Source: Betaproteobacteria bacterium
GTDB taxonomy: Bacteria > Pseudomonadota > Gammaproteobacteria > Burkholderiales > Rhodocyclaceae
Direction of reading: 5' to 3'
Assembly (NCBI GenBank): GCA_016208415.1
Contig: JACQYB010000083.1
Location: 1 to 55,871 of the forward strand
DNA length: 55,871 nt
The notes below the pieces were generated by a model. The model did not search any database. It worked only from the letters and a program-made list of their open reading frames with translations, and was not told the origin of the DNA. Positions 42,212 to 52,266 of this stretch are shown in pieces. The position numbers were made by a program, and so were the translations under genes. Position 1 is the stretch's first letter. Each line of letters begins with the position of its first letter.

Positions 42212-45200
42212 ATGCTTCCCGCCTACGCCGAACTGCACTGCCTGTCCAGCTTCACCTTCCTGCGCGGCGCCTCGCACCCGGAGGAACTGGTGGAGCGGGC
42301 CGTGCAACTGGGCTACCGCGCCCTGGCGCTCACCGACGAATGCTCCGTCTCCGGCGTGGTGCGCGCCCACCTGGCGGCGCGTGCGGCGGGACTGCAGCTC
42401 ATTGTCGGCGCCGAATTCCGCCTGGAAGACGGCCTGCGCTGCGTACTGCTGGCCACCCGCCGCGACGGCTACGGCCACCTGTGCGGCATCATCACCACTG
42501 CCCGCCGCGCCGCCCCCAAGGGCAGCTACCGGCTCACCCGAGTCGACCTGGCCCACGGGCTGCCGGAATGCCTGGCCCTGTGGCTGCCCGGCGAGCCGGC
42601 GCAGGCGGAGCAGGCCCGGTGGATGGCGCAGCGCTTCCCCGGCCGCACCTGGATCGCCGTGGAGCTGCTGCGCGGCCCCGATGACGCGGCGCGCCTGGCC
42701 GAACTGCAGGAGATCGGCGCTGCCTGCGGCCTGCCTCTGGTGGCGGCGGGGGACGTGCACATGCACCTGCGCGCCCGCCGGCGGCTGCAGGACGTGATGA
42801 CCGCCATCCGCCTCGGTCGCCCGCTGGCCCAGTGCGGGCAGGCCCTGCACCCCAACGGCGAGCGCCACCTGCGCAGCATGGGCCGGCTGGCCCACATCCA
42901 CCCCCCGGAACTGCTGGCCGAGACCCTGGCGGTGGCGGCGCGCTGCGATTTTTCCCTGGAGGAACTGCGCTACGAATACCCGGAGGAACTGGTCCCGCCC
43001 GGCCACACCCCCACCACGCACCTGCGCGCGCTCACCGAAGAGGGCCTGGGCAGCCGCTACCCCGCAGGCCCGCCGCCGGCGGTGCGCGACCAGGTGGAGC
43101 ACGAGCTGGCGCTGATCGCCGAGCTGCGCTACGAGCCCTTCTTCCTCACCGTCCATGACGTGGTGCGCTTCGCCCGCGGGCGCGGCATCCTCTGCCAGGG
43201 GCGCGGTTCGGCGGCCAATTCGGCGGTGTGCTACGCCCTGGGCATCACCGAGGTGGACCCGGCCCGCGCCCAACTGCTGTTCGAGCGCTTCATCTCGAAG
43301 GAACGCAACGAGCCGCCGGACATCGACGTGGATTTCGAGCACCAGCGCCGCGAGGAGGTGATCCAGTACATCTACGCCAAGTACGGCCGTGAGCGCGCCG
43401 CCCTGGCCGCCACCCTCATCACCTACCGGCCCAGGAGTGCCGTGCGCGACGTGGGCAAGGCGCTGGGCCTGTCACTGGACCAGGTGGACCGGCTGGCGAA
43501 GAACCTGTCCTGGTGGGACGGCCGGCACATCCATCCGGAGCGGCTGCGGGAAGCCGGGCTGGACCCGGACAACCCCAGCGTCGCCCGGGTGGTGGAGCTG
43601 ACCCACGAACTCATCGGCTTCCCGCGCCACCTCTCCCAGCACGTGGGCGGCTTCGTCATTGCCCGCGACCGGCTCTCGCGCCTGGTGCCGGTGGAAAACG
43701 CCGCCATGGCCGATCGCACCGTCATCCAGTGGGACAAGGACGATCTCGACGCCCTGGGCCTGCTGAAGGTGGACGTGCTGGCCCTGGGCATGCTCAGCGC
43801 CATCCTCCGGGCGCTGGAGCTGATCAACGGCTGGAGGGGGCGGCGGGCGCCGGCCCCGCAGCCCCTCACCCTCGCCACCATTCCCCCCGAGGACCTGCAA
43901 ACCTACGACATGATCGGCCGCGCCGACACCGTCGGCGTGTTCCAGATCGAATCGCGGGCGCAGATGAGCATGCTGCCGCGGCTCAAGCCGCGCTGCTTCT
44001 ACGATCTGGTGATCGAGGTGGCCATCGTGCGCCCCGGCCCCATCCAGGGCGGCATGGTTCATCCCTACCTGCGCCGGCGCCAGGGGCTGGAGCCGGTCAC
44101 CTACCCCAGCGCGGCGGTGAAGGAGGTGCTGGAGCGCACCCTGGGCGTGTCCATTTTCCAGGAGCAGGTGATGAAGCTGGCAGTGGTGGCGGCCGGCTTC
44201 AGCCCCGGCGAAGCCGACCAGTTGCGCCGCTCCATGGCGGCCTGGCGGCGCAAGGGCGGGCTGGAGAAGTTCCGCGACAAGCTGCTGGGCGGCATGCTGT
44301 CCCGCGGCTACAGCGAGCACTACGCCGACCAGATCTTCCGCCAGATCCAGGGCTTCGGCGAGTACGGCTTTCCCGAATCCCACGCCGCCAGCTTCGCGCT
44401 GCTGGTGTATGTGTCGGCGTGGCTCAAGTGCCACGAACCGGCCGCCTTCGCCGCGGCGCTGCTCAACAGCCAGCCGCTGGGCTTCTATTCGCCCTCCCAG
44501 ATCGTGCAGGACGTCGGCCGCCACGGCGTGGAAGTGCGTCCGGCGGACGTCGCCGCCAGCGACTGGGACTGCACCCTGGAGCCGGCCGACGATGGCGCTC
44601 CGGCGTTACGCCTGGGCCTGCGCATGATCAAGGGCCTGGGCGAGGCGGCGGCACTGCGGCTGGTGGCGGCGCGGGGCCGGCAGCCCTTCGCCGGCGTGGC
44701 GGACCTGGCGCGTCGGGCGCAACTCGACCGCAGCGATCTCGCCGCCCTGGCGGCGGCCGATGCCCTGGCGCCGCTGGCCGGCCACCGCCGCGGCGCGCTG
44801 TGGGAGGCGGCGGGGGTGCAGCGCCAGCCGCCGTTGCTGCTTGATGCCGAGATCCGCGAGATCCAGCCCGAACTGTTGCCGCCCACCGAGGGCGAGGACG
44901 TGGTGGCGGACTATGCGCGCCTGGGGCTCACCCTGCGCAGCCATCCCCTGGCGCTGCTGCGCCGGCACCTGAGTGCGCGCCGACTGGCGACCGCCGCCGA
45001 GGTGCAGCGCGCCGACGACGGGCACATCGTGCGCGCCGCCGGTATCGTTACCTGCCGCCAGCGCCCGGGCACGGCCAGCGGCGTGGTGTTTGTCACCCTG
45101 GAAGATGAAACCGGCATGATCAACACGGTGGTGTGGCCACGTCTGGCGCAGCGCCAGCGGCGCGAACTGCTGGGGGCGCGGCTGCTGGCGGTGTACGGGC

Positions 45201-45304
45201 AGGTGCAACGCCAGGGCGATGTGGTCCACCTGGTGGCCGGTCGGCTCGTTGACCTGACTGCGCTGCTCGGGCGCCTGCCCACGGCATCGCGGGATTTTCA
45301 CTGA
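42212..45304 (+). CDS. dnaE2: Error-prone DNA polymerase III alpha-like DnaE2
   Basis: A 1030-residue C-family polymerase. The N-terminal PHP domain begins [23 protein letters not shown]; the catalytic aspartates are D370, D372 and D374 in [10 protein letters not shown], with GRGSAANS before them. The C-terminal OB fold ([25 protein letters not shown]) is present. Length and motifs fit DnaE2 rather than replicative DnaE1. As the last gene of the cassette it performs lesion bypass with ImuA and ImuB. It is separated from imuB by the repeat array. Confidence 0.95.
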   Translation: MLPAYAELHCLSSFTFLRGASHPEELVERAVQLGYRALALTDECSVSGVVRAHLAARAAGLQLIVGAEFRLEDGLRCVLLATRRDGYGHLCGIITTARRAAPKGSYRLTRVDLAHGLPECLALWLPGEPAQAEQARWMAQRFPGRTWIAVELLRGPDDAARLAELQEIGAACGLPLVAAGDVHMHLRARRRLQDVMTAIRLGRPLAQCGQALHPNGERHLRSMGRLAHIHPPELLAETLAVAARCDFSLEELRYEYPEELVPPGHTPTTHLRALTEEGLGSRYPAGPPPAVRDQVEHELALIAELRYEPFFLTVHDVVRFARGRGILCQGRGSAANSAVCYALGITEVDPARAQLLFERFISKERNEPPDIDVDFEHQRREEVIQYIYAKYGRERAALAATLITYRPRSAVRDVGKALGLSLDQVDRLAKNLSWWDGRHIHPERLREAGLDPDNPSVARVVELTHELIGFPRHLSQHVGGFVIARDRLSRLVPVENAAMADRTVIQWDKDDLDALGLLKVDVLALGMLSAILRALELINGWRGRRAPAPQPLTLATIPPEDLQTYDMIGRADTVGVFQIESRAQMSMLPRLKPRCFYDLVIEVAIVRPGPIQGGMVHPYLRRRQGLEPVTYPSAAVKEVLERTLGVSIFQEQVMKLAVVAAGFSPGEADQLRRSMAAWRRKGGLEKFRDKLLGGMLSRGYSEHYADQIFRQIQGFGEYGFPESHAASFALLVYVSAWLKCHEPAAFAAALLNSQPLGFYSPSQIVQDVGRHGVEVRPADVAASDWDCTLEPADDGAPALRLGLRMIKGLGEAAALRLVAARGRQPFAGVADLARRAQLDRSDLAALAAADALAPLAGHRRGALWEAAGVQRQPPLLLDAEIREIQPELLPPTEGEDVVADYARLGLTLRSHPLALLRRHLSARRLATAAEVQRADDGHIVRAAGIVTCRQRPGTASGVVFVTLEDETGMINTVVWPRLAQRQRRELLGARLLAVYGQVQRQGDVVHLVAGRLVDLTALLGRLPTASRDFH

Positions 45305-45379
45305 ACGGCAGCGTTTGCGTTTCGTCTACAGGGCGGCGTGCCGCTACAATCCAAAGGAATAAGAACCCGGGGGATCGCC

Positions 45380-48300
45380 ATGAAAATGCCGGCCATGGTG
45401 CAAAGAGCACAACTTCAAGCCCTGGCGAACAAGCCGCTCACGCGCAAGGTCGCCCTATGGACCATCGTTGTCTTCGCCGCCCTCGGCGTGCTGGGCTTCC
45501 TGGTCGCGCCGTGGGCCAGCAAGTCGCTCATCGAGCGCGCCATCTCCGAGGAACTGCTGCGCCCGGCGCACATCGGCGAGCTGTCGATCAATCCCTACGC
45601 CCTGTCGGCAACGGTGCGGGGTTTCCAGCTCACGGAGAAGGATGGCCAGACGCCCTTCGTCGGCTTCGACGAGCTGTACGTGAACCTGGAAGGGTTCGAA
45701 TCCCTGCTGCGGCTGGCCCCGGTGCTGCGGGAGGTGAAGCTCGTCAATCCGCGGGTGCGGCTGGTGCGCAATCCCGACAAGAGCTACAACTTCAGCGACA
45801 TCCTCGAAGCCATCCTCGCCAAGCCGCCCAAGCCCGAGCCCACGCGGTTCTCGGTGAATAACATCCAGGTGAGCGGCGGGCAGATCGAGTTCGACGACCG
45901 GCCTGTGGACGAGAAGCACACCATCACGGACCTGCGCCTGGGCGTGCCCTTCGTGTCCAACCTGCCGTCCAAGGTGGACATCTTCGTCGAGCCGTCCCTG
46001 GGCGCCACGGTGAATGGCGCGCCCCTGGCGCTGACGGGCCGCAGCCATCCCTTCGCCGAGGCGCGGGAGACGGAACTGGACCTGAACGTAACCGACGTGG
46101 ATATCCCGCACTACATGGACTACGTACCGGTGCCGCTGGCGCTGTCCGTGCCCTCGGGGCGGCTGGACGCGGCGCTGAGGGCGGCCTTCCGGCAGCCGGC
46201 GGGGCAGGGGCCGGCGCTGCGCATTTCCGGAAAGATCGCCGTGCGCGAGCTGGCGGTGGCCGACGTCCAGGGCCAGGCGGTGGCGAAGCTCGCCCGCCTG
46301 GACACCGACATCGCGGCGCTGAACGTCTTCGCGCGCGAGGCCGAGGTGAGCAGCGTGACGCTGCGGGCGCCGGAGCTGGAGCTGAAACGGGCCCGGGACG
46401 GCAAGCTCAACGTGCTGGGGCTGATCGGGCGTACCGCGCCGGCGACGAACTCCACGGGCTTGGCCGCGCAACCGCTGTCCGGCGACAAGCCCCCCGCGGC
46501 ACCGCAGGCCGCCGACCAGCCCGCCGCTCCCGACCGGAAGCCGGCCGCCACCACCCCATCGGCAGACTCCGCCCCACCGCCGATCCTGGCAAAGCAGGAC
46601 GCCGCCCCGCCCTTCGCCCTGCGCATCGCCGAGATCCGCATCGCCGAAGGCAAGCTGGGTTTCACCGACGAGGTGCCCGAAACCCCCTTCCGCACCACGC
46701 TCCAGGACATCAGCCTGGGCGTGAAGCAATTCTCCCTGCCCGGCAAGGAGCCGGCCAGCGTGGAGCTGTCGCTGCGCAGCGACGCCGACGAGGCCGTGCG
46801 CCACAGCGGCCACTTCACCCTGGCGCCGGTGGCGGCAAAGGGGGAGGTGGAAATTTCCAAGGTCCGTCTCGCCCGCTATGCGCCGTACTACGCGCCGCTG
46901 CTGCGCTTTTCCGTGGACGAGGGCAGTGCCGGTGCCGGCGCGCGTTACGACGTGGCCATGAACGGCGGGGTGCTGGAGGCCCGGGCCGAGAACATCGGCT
47001 TCACCCTCAACGGCCTCAAGCTCACCGAAGCGAAGCAGAAGCAGCCCCTGCTGACGCTGGAATCCGCCGCGCTCAAGGACGGCAGCTTCGATCTTGGCAA
47101 GCGCGAGATCACCGTGGGCGAGTTCGTCTCCAGCAAGGCCAGGCTCAACGCCCGGCGGGAGAAGGACGGCAACATCAGCCTGACGCAACTGCTCGCCGAA
47201 GCTCCCAAGGGCAAGGAGCCGGCATCGTCCGCAGCGCCCGCCAAGGCAGAGGCGCCGCAGTGGGCGGTGCGGGTGAAGCGCGTGGCCCTCGACGGCTACG
47301 GCGTGCGGGTGGATGACCTGTCGCTGCCGGGCAGCCTGCCCATCGTCGTGGACCCCATCCGGCTCACGCTGGAGAACGTCTCCACCGCCAGGGGTGAAAA
47401 GGCCAGCGTGGACCTGAAGGCCACGGTGGGTCGGCGCGGCAACCTCTCCGCCGCCGGTACCGTCGTGGCGCAGCCGCCCCAGGCGGACGTCAGGCTGGAC
47501 GCGCGCCGTCTGGACCTGGTGCCGCTGCAGCCCTACTTCGCCGACAAGGTGAACGTGACGCTCACCCGCGGTGCGGTGTCGGTGCAGGGACAGGTGAGCG
47601 GCCGGGTCGGGGAGGCCGGGGCAAAGCCCGCCGAGGCGCTGCGTGCCGGCTTCCGCGGCACGGCCACGCTGGCGGAGTTCCATGTGGTGGACCGCGCCAA
47701 CAGCGCCGATCTGCTGAAGTGGCAGTCACTGCATTTCGGCGGCGTCAAGGCCGGCTGGGCGCCGCTCGACCTGAGCGTCCAGGAGGTGGCGCTGAGCGAC
47801 TTCTACGCCCGCGTCATCCTGGACGCGGAAGGGCGGCTCAATCTGCGCGAGGCGGCGCGCGCACCGGGCAGGCCGGATGCTGCGCCGGCCCAGGCCCCGG
47901 CGGGGAATGCCCCCCGCGCTGCCGGGGACGCGGCCGCCACCCCGACGCTGGCGCCGGGAGCCGGGACCGCCGCTGCTCCGACGACGCAGCCGGGGGCGGT
48001 GTCCCCGGCCCAGCCGGCAGCCGCCGAGGCGCCGCCAGCCGCACCGGCGGCAAGAACCCCTGCACCTCCGCCCGACTACAAGATCCGCGTCGACACCGTG
48101 ACCTTGCAGGGTGGCAACGTCAATTTCAGTGACCTGTTCATCAAGCCCAACTACAACGCCAACCTCACCGGGCTGGGCGGGCGGGTCACGGGGCTGTCCT
48201 CCGATCACGGCACGCGCGCTGACGTGGAGATCCGCGCGGAACTGGACAACGCCGCCCCGGTGCAGATCGCCGGACAGGTCAACCCCCTCGCCGGCGACCT

Positions 48301-49282
48301 CTACGTGGACCTGAAGGCCGGCGTGAAGGGCGTGGAGATGTCGCCCTTCACGCCCTATTCCGGCAAGTACGCCGGCTACGCCATCGAAAAGGGCAAGCTG
48401 TCGATGGACGTGGCCTACAAGGTCGAGGCGCGCAAGCTGGAGGCGCAGAACCGGGTTTTCCTGGACCAGCTCACCTTCGGCGAGAAGATCGACAGTCCCA
48501 CCGCCACCAAGCTGCCGGTGCAGCTCGCGGTGTCTCTGCTGAAGAACTCCCGCGGCGAGATCGACATCAACCTGCCCATCAGCGGATCCCTGGACGACCC
48601 ACAGTTCAGCGTCGGCGGGATCATCGTCAAGGTCATCCTCAACCTCATCGTCAAGGCCGTGACGGCGCCCTTCGCCCTGCTCGGAGCGGCGTTCGGCGGC
48701 GGCGAGGAACTGGCCTACCTGGAATTCGACGCCGGCCGCAACGCCATCGTCAAGACCGGCGAAGCCAAGCTTCAGACCATGGCCAAGGCGCTGCTCGACC
48801 GCCCGGGGCTGAAGCTGGAGATCACCGGTCGCGCCGACCCCGAAACCGACCGCGACGGCGCCCGCAAGGCCGCCGTGGAGCGCAAGGTCAAGGCGCAGAA
48901 GCTGGAGGAACTGGTGAAGAAGGGCCAGGACGCCGGCTCGGCGGACGACATCACGCTCACCCCCGAGGAGTACCCCAGGTATCTGGAGCGCGCCTACAAG
49001 AAGGAGAGCTTTGCCAAGCCGCGCAACGTCATCGGGCTCGCCAAGTCCCTGCCCGCCGACGACATGGAGAAGCTGATGCTGACCAACACCCCGGTCAGCG
49101 ACGACGACCTGCGCGCCCTCGCCGCCAGCCGCGCCCAGGCGGCGCGTGACTGGCTGGTGAAGACCGGCAACGTGCCGCCCGAGCGGGTGTTCGTGCTGTC
49201 GCCGCGCGTTGGCGCCGACGACGGCCGCAACAAGGCGGCGGAGAAGGCGAAGGGGAGCCGGGTGGATTTCTCGTTGCGGTGA
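45380..49282 (+). CDS. Large AsmA-like DUF748 envelope protein
   Basis: A 1300-residue protein with one N-terminal membrane segment (about residues 26-48, VALWTIVVFAALGVLGFLVAP) and a long periplasmic part of repeated beta-rich DUF748/AsmA-like modules (for example SINPYALSATVRGFQLTEKD). Two Pro/Ala-rich linkers, about 365-410 and 830-895, separate modules. The C-terminal 200 residues contain KLEITGRADPETDRDGARKAAVERK, resembling an OmpA-like end. Related AsmA-type proteins bridge the envelope and move phospholipid, which is a possible role here. GGGGGA precedes ATG 45380. Confidence 0.8.
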   Translation: MKMPAMVQRAQLQALANKPLTRKVALWTIVVFAALGVLGFLVAPWASKSLIERAISEELLRPAHIGELSINPYALSATVRGFQLTEKDGQTPFVGFDELYVNLEGFESLLRLAPVLREVKLVNPRVRLVRNPDKSYNFSDILEAILAKPPKPEPTRFSVNNIQVSGGQIEFDDRPVDEKHTITDLRLGVPFVSNLPSKVDIFVEPSLGATVNGAPLALTGRSHPFAEARETELDLNVTDVDIPHYMDYVPVPLALSVPSGRLDAALRAAFRQPAGQGPALRISGKIAVRELAVADVQGQAVAKLARLDTDIAALNVFAREAEVSSVTLRAPELELKRARDGKLNVLGLIGRTAPATNSTGLAAQPLSGDKPPAAPQAADQPAAPDRKPAATTPSADSAPPPILAKQDAAPPFALRIAEIRIAEGKLGFTDEVPETPFRTTLQDISLGVKQFSLPGKEPASVELSLRSDADEAVRHSGHFTLAPVAAKGEVEISKVRLARYAPYYAPLLRFSVDEGSAGAGARYDVAMNGGVLEARAENIGFTLNGLKLTEAKQKQPLLTLESAALKDGSFDLGKREITVGEFVSSKARLNARREKDGNISLTQLLAEAPKGKEPASSAAPAKAEAPQWAVRVKRVALDGYGVRVDDLSLPGSLPIVVDPIRLTLENVSTARGEKASVDLKATVGRRGNLSAAGTVVAQPPQADVRLDARRLDLVPLQPYFADKVNVTLTRGAVSVQGQVSGRVGEAGAKPAEALRAGFRGTATLAEFHVVDRANSADLLKWQSLHFGGVKAGWAPLDLSVQEVALSDFYARVILDAEGRLNLREAARAPGRPDAAPAQAPAGNAPRAAGDAAATPTLAPGAGTAAAPTTQPGAVSPAQPAAAEAPPAAPAARTPAPPPDYKIRVDTVTLQGGNVNFSDLFIKPNYNANLTGLGGRVTGLSSDHGTRADVEIRAELDNAAPVQIAGQVNPLAGDLYVDLKAGVKGVEMSPFTPYSGKYAGYAIEKGKLSMDVAYKVEARKLEAQNRVFLDQLTFGEKIDSPTATKLPVQLAVSLLKNSRGEIDINLPISGSLDDPQFSVGGIIVKVILNLIVKAVTAPFALLGAAFGGGEELAYLEFDAGRNAIVKTGEAKLQTMAKALLDRPGLKLEITGRADPETDRDGARKAAVERKVKAQKLEELVKKGQDAGSADDITLTPEEYPRYLERAYKKESFAKPRNVIGLAKSLPADDMEKLMLTNTPVSDDDLRALAASRAQAARDWLVKTGNVPPERVFVLSPRVGADDGRNKAAEKAKGSRVDFSLR

Positions 49283-49396
49283 GGGGAGGGGTGTCGCACA
49301 TGCCCACCGTGATTGTATTCAAGGTGCGGTCTACGGAAAGCGCGGGCGCCAGCTAATTACCTTGCAAACTGATGACATGTTCACCAGAATGTGAGA

Positions 49397-50626
49397 ATGT
49401 ACAAGGAACGTATGTTGTCCGGACGGCTCCAGGCCCTGTTCGGCGCCTTTCCGGCAGTGGTGGTCAGCGGGGCGCGGCAGGTCGGCAAGACCACGCTCGT
49501 GAAGCACCTCTTCCCGCACCACGACTACGTGGTGTTCGACCCCAGCATCGATATCGAGAATGCACGCCGGGAACCGGACCTCTTCCTGCGCAACCACCCC
49601 CCGCCGCTCATTCTTGACGAGATCCAATACGCCCCGGAAGTCGTCTCCGCGCTCAAGCGGGTCATCGACCGCCGTGGCGCCGTCGCCGGGCAGTATCTGC
49701 TCACCGGCTCCCAGCAGTGGCAGGTACTCCAATCCCTGACCGAGAGTCTGGCCGGACGCGCAGTGTTCCTGGAGCTCGCCGGCTTTTCGCTGCAGGAGCT
49801 TTGCGATGCGCCGGTCGGCTGGCTGTCGCGCTGGCTCGAGGCACCCGAGGATGTTCCTGCCTGGACCAGGAACGCGATCTTTTACGAAGGCACGCTGCCC
49901 GACTGGCTCTGGCGCGGCACCCTGCCTCGTGCCACGACGCTGGAGGAGAGCCTCGTGCCTGACTTCTGGGCCGCCTATCACCTGACTTATGTGGAGCGGG
50001 ACGCCCGGCTCGCGGGCAACGTCAGCGACTGGCAGGACTTCGGGCGCTTCGTGCGCCTGATGAGCGCGCTCACCGCCCAGGAAATCAACGCCAGCCAACT
50101 CGGCCGCGAGATCGGCCTGACGCCGCAGACCGCCCGGCGCTGGCTCAGGCTCATGGAAGCTACGTTCCAATGGTTCGAGCTGCCGGCGTTCTCCGGCAAC
50201 CTCACCAAGCGCGTGTCCCAGCGCCCAAAGGGACACTTCGCCGACACGGGGCTGGCCTGCCACTACGCGGGCATTTCCTCTCCCCCCTCGCTCGGCGCCC
50301 ACCCACTGTTCGGCGCCCTGTTTGAAACCGCCATCGTCAGCGAAATCCGCAAGCAGTCGGCAAGCCTGGCCGCGCGGCCCGGATTCCACCACTGGCGCAG
50401 CGGCGGGGGCGCGGAAGTGGACCTGCTGCTGGAGCGCGACGGCAGGTTCTTCCCCATCGAAATCAAGCTCACGGCCAACGCCGGCCGCCGCCACGCCTCC
50501 GGGATCCACGCATTGCGCGCCGCCTACCCGGAACTCGACGTGGCGCCCGGCGTGCTGATCTGCGCGGTGGAACGGCCAAGGTGGGTGACGGAGCAGGTAT
50601 TGGCGATGCCGTGGAATCTGGCGTAG
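49397..50626 (+). CDS. AAA ATPase with C-terminal DUF4143 / PD-(D/E)XK-like domain
   Basis: A 409-residue ATPase. Walker A is VSGARQVGKTTLV (near residues 24-36), Walker B PPLILDEIQYAP, and sensor-like LLTGSQQWQ follows. The C-terminal part has GGGAEVDLLLERDGRFFPIEIK, where E/D and ExK form a nuclease-like signature common in DUF4143 proteins. Such ATPases are widespread single genes in accessory DNA, with unproven roles (defence or toxin-like have been proposed). ATG 49397 follows CAGAAT by six bases; no ribosome site is seen. It has no operon partner. Confidence 0.85.
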   Translation: MYKERMLSGRLQALFGAFPAVVVSGARQVGKTTLVKHLFPHHDYVVFDPSIDIENARREPDLFLRNHPPPLILDEIQYAPEVVSALKRVIDRRGAVAGQYLLTGSQQWQVLQSLTESLAGRAVFLELAGFSLQELCDAPVGWLSRWLEAPEDVPAWTRNAIFYEGTLPDWLWRGTLPRATTLEESLVPDFWAAYHLTYVERDARLAGNVSDWQDFGRFVRLMSALTAQEINASQLGREIGLTPQTARRWLRLMEATFQWFELPAFSGNLTKRVSQRPKGHFADTGLACHYAGISSPPSLGAHPLFGALFETAIVSEIRKQSASLAARPGFHHWRSGGGAEVDLLLERDGRFFPIEIKLTANAGRRHASGIHALRAAYPELDVAPGVLICAVERPRWVTEQVLAMPWNLA

Positions 50627-50905
50627 CGTTGCGGGCCGACCTTGCCCATGTATTCCACCACGAGAACCTGCCCGTCCGTGAACTCACGAAATGAAGTGCG
50701 GGTATGAATGGTCAGTCGAGTTGGGCAGTCAGAAGGAACACGGGGGTTGCGGTTCGACATTTCGCATGAGGCCGGGTCGTCCAAGCTCGCGTCACGAGGC
50801 CAACGGCAGGTCCGCCGCATACCGGATTTCCCGACGGATTTCCTTCCCTCCCCGCAGCCAGCATCGTTCCGTGTCCCCGAACACTGCTCCCATGCGGTGC
50901 TCCCC

Positions 50906-51610
50906 ATGACCGATTCCTTTCGCCGCGGCGCCGCCGAGGGCTTCCGTGCCTTTCTGCCCCTGTCGCTGGGTCTCATCCCCTGGGCACTGGTGACCGGCGT
51001 GGCAATGCGCTCGGCCGGCTTCTCGGCGGTCGAGTCCATGGGGATGAACCTCATCGTGTTCGCCGGCACGGCGCAGCTCGGCACCCTGCCGCTGATCGCC
51101 GCCGGGGCGCCGCTGTGGCTGATCGTGCTCACGGCGCTGGCACTCAACCTGCGCTTCGTCATCTTCAGCGCCGCCATCGCCCCCGCCTTTGCCGGGATCG
51201 CGTGGCCGAAGCGGATGCTGGCGGGGCATCTGCTCACCGACGGCGTGTTCGGGGTGTGCATCGACCGGCTGCTGAAGTCCGACGATCCCCACTGGCGCCT
51301 GGGCTATTACCTGGCGCCCTCGGCGTGGACCTGGCTGCTGTGGCAGGCCTTCGGGCTGGCGGGCGTGCTGGGGGCCGGCGCGATCCCGCGGGAGTGGTCG
51401 CTGGAGTTCATGGCCACCATCGCGCTGATGCTGCTGCTCATTCCCATGGCGAAGAGCCGGCCCGTGTGGGTGGCGGCGCTGGCCGGCGGACTGGCGGCAG
51501 TGGCACTGCGCGGGCTGCCGCTGAAGCTGGGGCTGGTGGCGGGCATTGCCATCGGCATCGCCGCCGGCTTCGTCGCGGAAGGCGTCCAATTCCGGCGTCG
51601 GGAGCGGTGA
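50906..51610 (+). CDS. azlC: AzlC family branched-chain amino acid exporter, large subunit
   Basis: A 234-residue membrane protein with about six helices. RRGAAEGFRAFLPLSLGLIPWALVTGVAM and FAGTAQLGTLPLIAAGAPLWLIVLTALALNLRF are AzlC signatures. The frame is open upstream to 50708 but the extension is unlike the family. Its stop overlaps the azlD start (TGATG). The preceding 279 bases hold no gene I can support. Confidence 0.92.
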   Translation: MTDSFRRGAAEGFRAFLPLSLGLIPWALVTGVAMRSAGFSAVESMGMNLIVFAGTAQLGTLPLIAAGAPLWLIVLTALALNLRFVIFSAAIAPAFAGIAWPKRMLAGHLLTDGVFGVCIDRLLKSDDPHWRLGYYLAPSAWTWLLWQAFGLAGVLGAGAIPREWSLEFMATIALMLLLIPMAKSRPVWVAALAGGLAAVALRGLPLKLGLVAGIAIGIAAGFVAEGVQFRRRER

Positions 51611-51933
51611 TGGACAGCGCCTGGCTGTGGCTGACCTTCGTGCTCATCGGCCTGGCGAGCACCGGGCCGCGGGCGAGCTTCATCCTGCCGGGGCAGCGGG
51701 TGCGGCTGCCAGGGAGGCTGCAGCGGGCGCTGCGCTATGCTCCAGCGGCGGCGCTGGCGGCGCTGGTGATGCCGGAGCTGCTGGTGGAGGGGGGCACGGT
51801 CCAGCCCTTCAATGCGAGGCTGGCGGCGGGCCTGGCGGTGGTGGCGGTGACGCTGCGCTGGCGCAACCCGTGGCTGCCCTTCATCGCCGGCATGGGCGTG
51901 CTGTTGCTGTTGCGCAAGGGTTTCGGGCTGTAG
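51610..51933 (+). CDS. azlD: AzlD family branched-chain amino acid exporter, small subunit
   Basis: A 107-residue membrane protein with three or four helices, containing ALRYAPAAALAALVMPELL, the core of the AzlD family. It starts inside the azlC stop codon, so the two are coupled and form a two-subunit exporter. The first in-frame GTG inside is not needed. Confidence 0.92.
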   Translation: MDSAWLWLTFVLIGLASTGPRASFILPGQRVRLPGRLQRALRYAPAAALAALVMPELLVEGGTVQPFNARLAAGLAVVAVTLRWRNPWLPFIAGMGVLLLLRKGFGL

Positions 51934-51945
51934 CGCCCGGTTGAA

Positions 51946-52020
51946 ACGCGGACGTTGCGGCTCAGCGTCGACACGCCGACTTCGCGGCTCAGGGTTTGCT
52001 ACGCCGACTTCGCGGTTCAG
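51946..52020. repeat. Three-copy short repeat between azlD and feoA
   Basis: ACGCGGACGTTGCGGCTCAG (51946), ACGCCGACTTCGCGGCTCAG (51973) and ACGCCGACTTCGCGGTTCAG (52001) are spaced 27 and 28 bases. The last copy overlaps the feoA stop. The core resembles the repeat at 10251-10300. Confidence 0.7.
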
Positions 52021-52262
52021 AGCGCCTCCACCCACAACTCGTGGGCGACGGCGTGTTCCAGGGCCAGTTCGATCTGGTCGCACATCACCACCGTCAGGGG
52101 CTGTTGCTGCAGCACCTGCAGGTGGCTCGACACGGTGAGTCCGTAGGCGTGGAGCTGTTCGCGCTGGAAGGGGTCGATGGCCTCGCCCAGCAGGGCGAGG
52201 CGCACTTTCTGGCCGGCGGGGATGCCGGTCATGCGCAGGCGTTCGGGCTTGTGGGGGCTCAT
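52017..52262 (-). CDS. feoA: FeoA, ferrous iron transport accessory protein
   Basis: An 81-residue cytoplasmic SH3-like protein. The pattern GQKVRLALLG followed by LHAYGLTVSSHLQVLQQQPL is that of FeoA. It follows feoB by four bases, so the order is feoB-feoA, opposite to the usual feoA-feoB. It modulates FeoB-dependent Fe(II) uptake. Confidence 0.87.
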   Translation of the reverse strand: MSPHKPERLRMTGIPAGQKVRLALLGEAIDPFQREQLHAYGLTVSSHLQVLQQQPLTVVMCDQIELALEHAVAHELWVEAL

Positions 52263-52266
52263 GGGC

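Noticed and set aside
50627-50700. Minus-strand stretch reading RTSFREFTDGQVLVVEYMGKV
   Set aside because: Looks protein-like, but it is short, overlaps the end of the DUF4143 gene and has no start or identifiable family.
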